A DNA stretch of 64,000 nt. Origin: Mesostigma viride (Eukaryota > Streptophyta > Mesostigmatophyceae > Mesostigmatales > Mesostigmataceae). Below the pieces are notes generated by a model, which had not been told where the DNA came from, did no database searches, and saw only the letters and a program-made list of their open reading frames with translations. Shown here piece after piece: positions 46,931 through 56,788 of the stretch. Positions within the stretch are counted from its first letter, which is position 1. Every line of letters begins with the position of its first letter. Location of the stretch: contig RPFO01001179.1 of assembly GCA_009746045.1 (NCBI GenBank), positions 62,001 to 126,000 on the forward strand. The letters are read 5' to 3'. The position numbers were made by a program, and so were the translations under genes.

Positions 46931-48960
46931 ATGTCAGACGGAGGTGAACCCATCCCGGGAACTCCGTTGGGGAATCTTCAAGAGCGTGGTGGCACCTCGA
47001 GCGATTGTCATCAAAACGAAACGACCGTCATTACTTTGCGCAACGTGAAGGCGATCCTCGCGCAAACTGTAAAAGAGAGAGAGAAGGGGGGAGAACTGCT
47101 CTATCTCAACGAGAATCGGTTTCCCAGGAGAGATTTTTCATCTGCATCGCATTTAGAATTTGAAGGAGCCAAGCCGTGTTGCTTGTCGACGAAGATGCCG
47201 CCCCACGCCGGAAGGAATCAGGTAGCGCTTGTCTGCATGCATGTCTGTACGATGTGCTCTTCTCACGGCTGTCCATGTCGCACGTCGTATATAATTGGAA
47301 TCTAATACAAGCAAAAAGGCTGTTTATTAAATCTCCTCGTCGTGCTTGCCCTATATATCAGGCGGTGGTACCCGCTCAGGAAGAGGGACGAATTGACCTT
47401 CTTCTCGACCGCATGATCGCGGAGTGCCAGCAGCACCGTTCGATGCCCGCGTTGCCAAGTTTTGGAAGGGCTCTTGTCCCTTATTTCATGCCTGGAGCTC
47501 CGGATGAGCCCGGAGAGGCGGATATAAACGCGACTCTTGACCAGGCTACTGTGTAAGTTCGCCATTTGCAGCTTCCCGCATTTGGAGGTGTTTTCGTCCA
47601 TTATCTGTTAGGATGTGACTCCATGCATGATGCGAAGTTGACAATTGAAACGTCAGCGCCCGTCTGAATTGACCGTTTCCGAGTTTTGCGTTTTATCCAT
47701 GCAGACCCTGTGGAGGAAAGGAAAACTCGATTCCGGAACCGAGCGCTTCGTTGAAGCGAAAGGGCATGCGCGGTGGCACCAGTCAGAATGGATCACCTAC
47801 ACAACCTACCAATCGCAACGGGGCTATTTCCGTTCCCGCACGGGTTCAGACGGCGATTACTGCTGCCTTCGTTGACAAGAATGGGGCCGGAGAGGTAAAT
47901 GGTTGCTAAAACGTGGGATTGATTTTTTGTAAAGAGTTCTGCTTCGGGCATGGTCCCTGTTTTGCGAAGCATATCTCATTCTTACGGTCAGTAGCAAACG
48001 GATTTTGTTTGTGTTGTTGTCACCTCCACAGGACATCCTGTGCTGCTCCTCCTGGTAAACCCCCATTCACTCTCCATCCATTTTCGATTCATCTCTTTTT
48101 CCATCTTCCATCCGAATCACTCCTCATTGTATCAGGGGGCCCGGAGATCCCTCCAACCACAGTTCGAGCGGAGCTCATCTGCATCTTCCGCAACCACGAG
48201 CACAAAGCCCATTCCCACCACCAGCAAGGGCAAGTTGCGGCGGCGCGGGGTCAAGGCCTCCCCAACTGCCAGCGACGACGCTTCTGAAAGTGACTCATTT
48301 ACTGGGAGATGTAGCAAGTCACTCACGGCCGCAACAGTGATGGTTGGGGAGCCAATCACGATGCCGCATCGCTCATCCGACCTGCACCCTCTCCAGCAGC
48401 ACCGCAACTCCATGCCCGCGAAGGTATCGACTCCTGCCGCGGCCGTTGGCAGCACGTCTTTGTTGACGCCGTCCAAGGCAGCGAGTTTCTCGGAAGACGG
48501 CCAGCGCTGGGCCGGCATGCGTGCGTCGCCGCCGCCCAGCAGCCTGCCGCTGCCCACATTTATCGAGGGATTGGTGCTGCCCGTGGCCGCAGCCTGTGAT
48601 GATGCCAGCAGTCTGAAGAGCGCCAGTGTAGTTGCTGCCGCCGCTCCTGCTGTGGGGGGCCTTATGCCCTCGGTGGCCCTGATGGCCCCTTCAGGGCCTT
48701 GGCCGATGCGTCACGCGGCCAGCGCTCCCTGCATCGTGGTGCCGCCCACCGCTGGTGCCGGCGCAGGCAGCCACCACGCCAGCACCCTGACCAAGCCTGC
48801 GTGCGGGGTGCCCCCCCCTGGTGCGGCCCCATTGTCGTCATCGCCCATGTCCCCCCAGTCACCGCTCGCTTCGTCGTGCGCAAGCGACATGCAACGCGCG
48901 AGCGGATTCTCCGCTTTGGCCACCAGCGACCTGCGCCGCATCCTGCGGTTGCAGTGCTGA
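46931..48960 (+). CDS. Candidate PNRC/EDC1-type mRNA-decapping cofactor, four exons
   Basis: Exons 46931-47221, 47362-47552, 47705-47894 and 48136-48960 join in frame (donors GTAGCG, GTAAGT, GTAAAT; acceptors ATCAG, TGCAG, ATCAG) to 498 residues ending in TGA. Most of the protein is low-complexity Ser/Ala/Pro. Residues 349-366 read WAGMRASPPPSSLPLPTF. This resembles the short module of EDC1/PNRC proteins, in which a YAG-x2-F activation motif precedes a Pro-rich LPxPxF segment that binds the DCP1 EVH1 domain. Here Trp replaces Tyr and the Phe of the activation motif is absent. The C-terminus ends SDLRRILRLQ, and a KEN box (KENSIP, 166-171) lies in exon 3. In that family the role would be stimulating DCP2 cap removal in the cytoplasm; this is inference. 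A 23-nt cassette (48032-48054) also has splice-like edges but would shift the frame. Earlier exons cannot be excluded. Confidence 0.6.
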
Positions 48961-49170
48961 ACTCCCCCGCGGACTGGCAGGCCCATGTCACTAGGACAGC
49001 GATGATGGGCCAGGGTTGCTTTGACCGATCAGCTTGTGGGCCGGTCGTCCCTGCCGCGCCACTGGCAGGTGGAAAATGCGCGGAGGGGACTCTTTGTGCG
49101 GGGGAAGGTGGTTGGCCACCCTGCATGCGGGCGGGGTGGGGTTGCTTTTGGGCAGGTGGCGGGGGTCTTC

Positions 49171-49188
49171 GGGGGGGGGGGGGGGGGG
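49171..49188. repeat. Poly-G run (18 G)
   Basis: Eighteen G in a row. Length is likely unreliable in sequencing and variable in the population. It could form a G-quadruplex in the transcript of the upstream gene. Confidence 0.9.
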
Positions 49189-49465
49189 TGTAGATGTGGA
49201 GGGGTGAGGTGCATTTGCCTAGAACCCAATGGGGATTTGACATTCGCGTTGTCAAGTGCGCTGGCAGTTTTTTTATAGGATTCTTGTTGACTATTTTCTC
49301 CTGGTTGGAGCAAGCAGCGGATGAGGACAGGCTCGGAATCTGATCCATGATCTTCTCGTGTCAGCTGATGGGACGCTGCTCAGCTGCACTGGAAAGGCAG
49401 CAGGGAGACACTGGAGCAGGAAATCCGCTTGTCCCTTGTAGGAGTTTTGTATATAGTTGTTGGAC

Positions 49466-49470
49466 TGTAA
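49466..49470 (+). terminator. Candidate poly-A signal (TGTAA)
   Basis: TGTAA about 500 bp after the stop of the gene at 46931-48960, in a T/G-rich context. This is the common polyadenylation signal of chlorophytes. It supports a green-algal source only weakly, since a 5-mer is frequent by chance. Confidence 0.35.
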
Positions 49471-50370
49471 ATTGGGTGGGTTGGCTTTTGCCGAGGACGG
49501 GCCAGTTTTGACCCGGCCGGTGGCATGTAGCTTTTGCTTTGTACAGGGTTTAGCTGTGGGACGCAAAGCCAAGCACTTTGGCTTTGCTTTGCTATTTTTA
49601 TGTGGGGATGCTAGAGCTGAAAGAAAGCTCCCTGGAGAATAAGGGCGACAAGGAATGCTGATCTTTTTATCTCATCAGGGCCCAGTTCCCATTTTTTTTT
49701 CTCCACGGGAACTGGGCAGCTGAGGGGGCACAGCGCAAGGGCCCCTGTGGTGCGCGTACGAAGGGGAGAAACTTTTGCATGGATGCGGAGGATGTGGTGT
49801 TGTTGAGCCACGTTGCTGGGGATGGCCTGCTGCCACCGAATTTGGTGGTGTAAACGTAGGCGTTGTGGCAAGGATGAAGGATCATGAGCATGGGACAGGT
49901 GCCTGCGTCGCTTGAAAGTCGTCAAAAGATGCATGGGGCTGTCCCATGGAAAGGAATGCTGCGGGCCTCTTCTACACCGCTGTGCATCTGAGCAGCATTC
50001 AGGAAGAAGAGGCCTGTGCAGCGCGCAACAAGGAATGCATTGCCTCGAAACCTGGGCGTGCATTGTGAGAAACCCTTTGGGTTGATGCATACTGTACGGA
50101 TTCCCAGGAGAGGGTGTTTCTTTTTTGGTGCCATGGCGGGGTGGCTGGAGGTGCAGAAAGTGGCATGACTACAATGTGCAAGTGCCAATGGCCACATGCT
50201 GTTGGGTCCCTATGCAATCAAGCATTGCATGGAGGAGGAAATCTTCTATAGCACGTCTGCTCTTGGTTTGCTGGGACCGGGGATGGATGGTTGCTGGGAG
50301 TGGAACCCGGCAGTATTGAGATGGAGATGGGGGTGGTGTGCGCCGCTCTTTTTAAATGGCGGGGCGCAAG

Positions 50371-50406
50371 GGGGGGGGGTTTGGGGGGGGGGGGGGGGGG
50401 GGGGGG
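50371..50406. repeat. Interrupted poly-G run (9 G, TTT, 24 G)
   Basis: Nine G, three T, then 24 G. It lies 1.4 kb after the gene stop, on the same strand. Confidence 0.9.
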
Positions 50407-51274
50407 CGCAGGAGACAAATGGGGGTGATGCAACTTTACAGGAGGTTGGCGGTACCTAACAGTGTTGCTTATTCCAGCACACTTTACTTTTGAAGGAGCT
50501 GCACCTGGATTTTCTTTGCCTGCACAAAAGGCTGGTATGGGTGAGTCCAGTGTGTAAACAAGCCTTTGAACTGAAGCTCCTGTCAACGAGGATTGGGAGG
50601 AGGCTGTATGAGCACTGCTGTGCTTGACCATGTTGGTTGATGCCTTGATGGGCACGCCATGGCATGCATGCAACAGGGGAAGGGTCATCAGCTGAAAGTG
50701 GACCAACGTGCGTTGCCACGTTGGAAGATGTGGATACTGCGGTGTGGAATCTGGTCATGTGGCAGGTGCCTGCGAGGCCGCGCCTTGCCCTTCTGTGGCA
50801 TGGGGCGGGCATTGGGAGGGCTTGCGCATGCATGAGGATGTCTGAGTGATCAGTTTCAAGAGCGGAGGCTAAAGCTGGACATGAGGTCGGGGACACTTGA
50901 AATCAATTGTCTTCGGTCAAGCGGGTTCAACCGGTGGACAGGGGTTTTGTCCGTGCAGCCTGTGTGCAACGATGTCTTTCACCTCGCATGGTGAACTGAG
51001 CGTCGTTGTCCGATGAGGCGCTACGCGCGGCAATATTTGATACATTAATGAGGGCGCGGCGCCGAGTGGCGCATGCTGAAAAGTGGGTGGAAGTGGGAGT
51101 GGTTGTGAGCAGGCAGCACAAGGAGGTGCTGTGCGCAGTTGTTTAGGGTTGGCAAGGCTGGGATTGTGTCAAGGGGCGCATGGTGGTGCAGGTCATCTCT
51201 GGCAGGTTGGCTCCTGACAGGGGTGGTTCTGCTGGGTGTGGGTTTGCAAGGCGGTGGTTGCCCTGGCCGAGGGT

Positions 51275-51314
51275 GGGCTGGGGCTGGGGCTGGGGCTGGG
51301 GCTGGGGCTGGGGT
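51275..51314. repeat. GGGGCT hexanucleotide tract
   Basis: About six tandem GGGGCT units within a G-rich context; a microsatellite able to form G-quadruplexes. Confidence 0.85.
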
Positions 51315-51660
51315 TGTGCCAACTGGTGTGACTGTGGGTCGTTGGGATGAATGGGATGGCGAGGTCATGCTGGTTACGTAGCGTCGGTAGGAAGTGGAGT
51401 ACGGGGTAGCGTGTGTTGCATTGCCCTGTGCTGCCCATGGCAGCAGTATGGGTGGGCAGCGGTTTGCAGAGGCAAGGATAATTGGAAGAGAAATGTTGGG
51501 TGCTTGGCATCAACCTGTGGTTCTTCTGAGCACTTACGTTGAAGGGGCACAGGCGTCTTGTTGTGTCATCTCAACCCACCTGAAAATGCAAGGCACACCG
51601 CCTTTCTCATTCAAAGAGGCCTTTTTCATTCAATGCGCATTCTATCTGGCATGAGGCCCA

Positions 51661-52205
51661 GGTTGTTGGGTTGAGCTTGCATAATTCTACATTAACCCGT
51701 GTTTTTTTACAACGCGATGTATTGCGTTGTAGGGTTAGAACGAGATGTCTCGCGTTGTAATCTGACACGTGGCAGACACAGTAGATACGAGATTTTCGGT
51801 CTGAAACTCGGTGGACGGCCTCCTTACATCCCGTAGAACTCTAGAAAAAATCCTGGTATTTTTTGGATTTTTTTTGTGACAGCTGCAAACAAATATGTAC
51901 CACTGAAATCAAGCATTTTCGCGGGACGAAGGTGAAGACGACTGCGATGGCGGCAGGGTAGATCTTGCCAGTTTTCGCGCGAATTTCAGTGGCTGTTGGG
52001 TGGTACAACCATGATGATGCGTTCAAAGGTTGATAATTAGGTTTCTACGAGTTTGTTGAGGTACTGGGGCAAAGGAAACGTAGTTTTTTCCAGTTTCTCA
52101 CCCAACTTTCATGCGGAAACCCTGGAAACCGGCATAGATATTATTACGGCAAGACTCGGGTCTGCTGTGGCACCATGCTTGGTATTTCCATGGTGTTTCG
52201 ACTTC
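51661..52205. other. Spacer with a short palindromic cluster
   Basis: Between 51711 and 51759 ACAACGCGA is mirrored by TCGCGTTGT, with smaller hairpins inside. The remainder is AT-rich with no recognisable gene. Confidence 0.4.
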
Positions 52206-52791
52206 TTAGTCGTTGAAATCCTGCTATTTTGCTAAAAAAATTTCTCGTTTCTGGGATTCCCGCCAATTTTCGACTGTGTGTGCATGAAACGCTGCTAGAT
52301 TAATTAAGAGGTACCTTGAAATTAAATAAGAGACATGCCTCTATCCAGATATATTTTGGGACGCGAGTTTCGATTGGCGTTAACTTGTAGTATTGGACGA
52401 TAAGGCGACACAATGTCAAGCCGTTTAATTCATTTCGACTTTTACATTTTCAAGTGGAAGCCAGTTGAGGATCAGTTATATACCCGACTTCTCCGCTAAA
52501 TCTCATCGACCGGGTTTCGAGACAACCCACGAACGCCGTAGATGCAGATCCAACGGAGTAAACAACGTCACGACCGACGCGGCGCCAAATAGTCGCCTAG
52601 GTTCCTAGCTTTTCTGCGAGCCATTTGATAACTCTGGCATTTCAGCAACCGTAGCTCGAGTTACGGTCCTAGGACGTTTAGCTGTACGAGTAACTATTTC
52701 AAGTCTGGTTCGTAAGACTAGGGCTAGTTCAAAGTGCGTGTCCTTTGGTCGATCCAAAGGCGACAGCGAATGCGCGTCGCGTGTTTCATGT

Positions 52792-53631
52792 CAAAGAGAC
52801 AACCAGCGCAGGCCAGAAATCGGGAGAATCCGGACCATGGTAGCTCGAGCCTGCCGTTATCTTTTCCGCGTTTTCGAGTCGTTCAGGATGATGAAGATGA
52901 ATGGTGATGGAAATGTGTATCCTTGTGCATTGAAATTATGGCTGGCTTACGTGTGGAGCGACTAGATGACCTAGACGGTGGGGCCGGAAACAGCATGCTT
53001 GATCAGGGCGTGTGTTTCTAGCCTAACTGGCCGGGAGTGTCTAGTGGTGAGCACCATTGCTGCGATCGCTCTCCCACCATTTACGAGGAAATACCCGCAA
53101 ATGGAAAACCACTGAAAAGGTCTAGCTAGTCAGTCATCACGTTAGCCATGCCATGATTCCAAACGTCCAAGAACTGCACACGGTGCAAAGGCAAAAAGCC
53201 GGAGGACAGTACTTTCAAATGTGCGGCGGGAACCAAAAGCCCGCGGATGCCAGAAAACATCGTGTTGCGGCAGCGACGCGACGATGTGGACAACGAATCC
53301 AGTGCCAAGCTCGGAACGGCCGCAAAGGAGATCTGGCATCACAGGGTTCAGATGTGCGGAGATACTATGCGATCCAGCCGGTCCACGACCTGTTTGTAGA
53401 GCTTGTGCCAAGGGGCAGCACCGAACAGATGTGGGTGACGTTGCAAAAAACATCGGACTTGACGGAGCATAATGGCTCGGTCATAGTCTTTGACCAATAA
53501 ACGCTGCAAGAGTTCAACAAGAGTCGTGATGAAATCAACACGATAAGAACAAAGACGGGAAAAACGATGTAACTGAGAAAGAACAACACCATATTTTGCT
53601 GTGTGGGAAAGGAGACTGTGAATATCGGGGG
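52792..53631 (-). mobile_element. 5'-truncated non-LTR or Penelope-like retroelement
   Basis: 840 bp, absent at the same place in U2 (GTTTCATGTAATCATG is continuous there). It is flanked by the 9-bp target duplication GTTTCATGT (52783-52791 and 53632-53640). On the minus strand it starts abruptly inside a coding region and ends GGTTGTCTCTTTG, exactly as the copy at 4638-4814. The frame (about 53631 down to 53348) includes AKYGVVLSQLHRFSRLCS and HPHLFG, which resembles the region after the catalytic palm in Penelope-like and some non-LTR reverse transcriptases. The palm itself is missing. Family assignment is by pattern memory and is moderate; the insertion itself is certain. Confidence 0.8.
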
Positions 53632-53806
53632 GTTTCATGTAATCATGTTGGACGAAGGCAAGCCGGCGCGAGCACAGGCACCACAAAAAAAGCCACTGGC
53701 GGTGGTTTGCAGGTGCGGGAGTGCGGCGATGGCGACAGGGCCACAGAGGCGTTCAGGGATTCTAACACGTCTTCAGTTCGCAAAGTTTCCCACTGTCCTG
53801 GTTGAA

Positions 53807-53814
53807 TATATAAG
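53807..53814 (+). promoter_or_regulatory. TATA-like box of the U repeats
   Basis: TATATAAG in the context GGTTGAATATATAAGCGC. It is conserved in all four units (U2 near 57640, U3 at 59571, U4 at 61468 and again at 61935 after duplication) although U1/U2 and U3/U4 differ at many positions around it. It may start a transcript through the small ORFs downstream. Confidence 0.4.
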
Positions 53815-54756
53815 CGCAAATTCTGTCGAGCGGGTGAATCTGTCCGACGTGATCAAAAAGAGCGCGATGACATGAAAGAAAGCTGAGCTAGGGCAGGGTC
53901 AACCGTTGAATTCATAAGGATAGTGGTGGACTATGCAGGGAAGCCTATGCAAGGAACGCCCATGGTGGTCACGACATCGGTTTATAATCTGAAACGCGAC
54001 ATTGGTTTATAGTCTGCCATGTTTTAGGAATCTGCCACGGTTTTACTGTCCGTCATTTGCATCCAGAAATGTTTTTCAGCCGACCGTCTAATTAGAAGTT
54101 GGATCGTCTATGGCCTTGATTTCCTTGTTTCAGCGTCGCCTATGCATCTTGTGTGCAGGCCGAAGGCCATGCAAGGCGAGGTGGACGTGGACGAGGCGCA
54201 TGCAAGATGAAGACGAGGCGGTCGATGACGTCGGGGAGACTTTGTACCATTCTAGTCGGCATTTAGCAAGACGCCGAGCGTTTAAACTAGGGAGGGTACA
54301 AAGCGCCACAAGACCAAGTTTTCTGGCATGTTTGGGTACCCCTGAAATCGGAAAATTAAGCTGGGTTCGACATTCTGTGTGAACATTGTATTGACGAAGA
54401 AGATAAAGGAAAAAGTAGGAGATAGATCGAGTATGTTGCATGAATCTGACACATTGTGTCTCAATGCGTACAACTTACCAGAAGTGCAGCCGTGTGCTGG
54501 TTCAACGATCATGCAATGATAAGTCGCGAGCCAAACCTTGTTAGGACGCTATCACATATGATGAAGACTGGCCACTTGTCTGCATGGTTGGCAGGAGGAA
54601 ACCGAATTCCTGCATGGTTAGCAGGAGAGTGTACTATGGAAGGGGTCTGGACTATCCCCGTGCGCAATCTGCTTTTGAGATCATGGTAACGCCATCGTTG
54701 GGTGACCACTCACTGCATGTGATTGCACGTGCCATAGAGCAAGCGCTGTTATAGTC

Positions 54757-54921
54757 ATGGACGCCATCCTCGCTGAGGTGCGACGCCCTCCGCGTAACAA
54801 TGACTTGGATGATGACACCCTCATTGAGAAAGTCTTACAAGACCGCAATAACAAGGCGCGGCAGAAATGCCCTATTAGGGTGGACAGCGATAGGGAGTCT
54901 TATGAGTCTGAAATGGAGTAG
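54757..54921 (+). CDS. Small acidic ORF of the U repeats, unknown (U1 copy)
   Basis: A 54-residue frame beginning MDAILAEVRRPPRNNDLDDD and ending SYESEME. The U2 copy (58593-58757) is the same length. The U3 copy (60501-60680) has 59 residues and differs by many substitutions plus one in-frame codon loss (RRPPRN to RRPRN), so the frame survives divergence. An in-frame TGA lies upstream, so it is self-contained. No family is recognised. It could be a peptide or the last exon of a transposon gene. Confidence 0.35.
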   Translation: MDAILAEVRRPPRNNDLDDDTLIEKVLQDRNNKARQKCPIRVDSDRESYESEME

Positions 54922-55070
54922 AAAAACCAGCACATGTGAATGCAGGAATGCGTGCCATGGGATGATGTGATTTCATGAGGTCCATGTGAAACCAGATATG
55001 CATGTCTAGATATAGTGTGTTTTGATGAGACGTACAGCTTCAGCATAAAAACTTTACCTGGGTGACTTAA

Positions 55071-56788
55071 CTCGTCGTCTGTCTCTGGTCCTCTACGGAG
55101 GACTGAGTTGAACTCAGTCCTCTCTAGAGGACCGAGTTTTTGGGTTTCGTAGAAAATTCGCCCCGGTCAGAATGTTTGACAAAAAAATTCTCTCAAAATT
55201 TATTCAAATACTACGTGAAAAGATCTTTCTTGGACATATTTTTGGGATTTTTTTGGATTTGGTATGAGCGGCTAAATGTACGGTCAAAGTACAGGTGGTA
55301 AGGGTACTTTTCCACGTGAAACGCGAGTTCCGGAAATGCACGACCTAGCCATGGCGGCTCGCGCCCATGCATGCAGTTTACGTTTGCGGACGAGGTATCT
55401 GTCCAAACTCAGGAAATAGATTTAATATGCCCTAAAGATGATAAAAATCAATTTTTAGCTCGCGGGGATGCGATTTACCCGGTGTCGGCACTGTTCTTGC
55501 TGGAAAAAACTGCGATAAGGCAGGTCGACGGAATTGATGACTGCGCTTGCTTTCCGGCGCAATTTCAATGGCTGATAGTTTTCTTTCTACATTGTAACAT
55601 GCATTGTATTAGAATAAATTGAGTGACAGTATAGATTTGATGATTTCGACCATTCTGTCACGTCATGGCCTATGTGCCGCAAAGTGCCACTTTTGCGGGC
55701 ACCGCCTGGGCCAAGGTAACGCCAGCCGTGCCAGGTAAAGCCGGATAATCGTTGCCTCTTCGTTTCTTGATGTTCGTACATGAGTTTAAGCTTGCGAGGC
55801 GTTGTCAGGTTCAAGTCTTGATCCTCTTTCTTGACCGTTGCCTGCCCCTCTCTAAAACCCCCTTTTCAGATGATGTTATCAGGCATTTGCCTTAACCCAG
55901 TGTAGTTGTGCAGGGTTTTAGGAGCTGTGCAGGTTTAAACACCTTCATAGATGTTAGTTATTCTTTTGCTACGTTCATACTGCATGATTGTGTGGCCACG
56001 GGCTGCGTCAAGGGTGCATTCAAGCTTTTACGGGTGAGTGAAAAGTCTTGGTGACAAACCACTGCCATCATGTGCCAGCAACTATGTTGGCCACATCATG
56101 GCAAGGCAAAACAGTTATAGCCATAGCTATTGTTGTTAGAAACAAAGGAAATATGCTTAACCTACCCATTATATTGGTGGTTGACACTTATAATGTAACC
56201 CTTTGTTGGTAGGTATCCAAGCCCATTCCCTACATGCATGCATAGGCTCTCACTACATGATAAGGTATGATATACCTGAAGTATGATGATGCAAGTGTGT
56301 TGTCCTGTAATGCTTGAAGGGAAATGAGTTGATTGGGGTGGTTGGTGGCCACGGTGGTGTAGTATGACCGCACTTACATGCTAGCAAAGTTAGCAAAAGC
56401 CCCATTCCTCTCCTGAGGACTGAGAGTTTTTTAATTGTTTCAGGCAGTTGCAGTGGCCAAATCGAGCCCAGTTTTTTGCCACGTTTCAAGAACTATATTG
56501 TTTACATGCCTATATTTTTTCTTCATGCACCAGGATTTGATTGAATTTTTTCCACTCGTTCTTATCCCGAAAAATGCAAATTCGCGAGGGGTGCCCAACG
56601 TCCGCGTAATTTTCAGGTGTTCGGGTCAAGTTTTCACATATGCAGTATTTTTGCCAACAAAATGACATCTAGTACACCCCTGATCCACATCAAAACATTT
56701 GGGATGGACCCCCCACCTAGTCGCTACACGCGGTTGAAAGTTGTCAACTCAGTCCTCCTGTGAGGACTGAGTTGGGACAGACGACGAG
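55071..56788. mobile_element. Non-autonomous TTAA-target DNA transposon (piggyBac-like)
   Basis: 1718 bp bounded by TTAA on both sides (55067-55070 and 56789-56792). The sister unit U2 has a single TTAA at this place (GTGACTTAAAATTTCTG near 58926). The ends are a perfect 13-bp inverted repeat, CTCGTCGTCTGTC. Just inside both ends are palindromic blocks built from GAGGACTGAGTT and AACTCAGTCCTC, and a further TGAGGACTGAG lies near 56415. TTAA duplication with short TIRs is the hallmark of piggyBac. No transposase frame is present (the longest frames are 75-83 codons), so it needs an enzyme from elsewhere. Confidence 0.88.

Larger units (their letters stand above)
48961..51660 (+). other. G/T-rich tail: 3' UTR and downstream DNA
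   Basis: The plus strand is G/T-rich for about 2.7 kb, and the open frames on the minus strand (up to 162 codons, Pro/His/Cys-rich) look like its complement, not genes. TGTAA, the usual poly-A signal of green algae, occurs at 49466-49470 and again near 49851. Poly-G runs lie at 49171-49188 and 50371-50406, and a GGGGCT hexamer tract at about 51275-51314. I see no splice-supported second gene, but one cannot be excluded in 50-51.5 kb. Confidence 0.45.

Noticed and set aside
48662-50896. Minus-strand genes in the G/T-rich tail
   Set aside because: Pro/His/Cys-rich frames mirror the G/T-rich plus strand. They lack domains and convincing splice sites, and some cross poly-G runs.
52792-53640. Solo LTR explanation for the U1 insert shared with 4638-4814
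   Set aside because: The shared segment ends at one fixed 3' terminus with 8-9 bp target duplications and a truncated RT tail. The true copia LTR (TGTCAGAA..TTCTGACA) extends across the insert on both sides.
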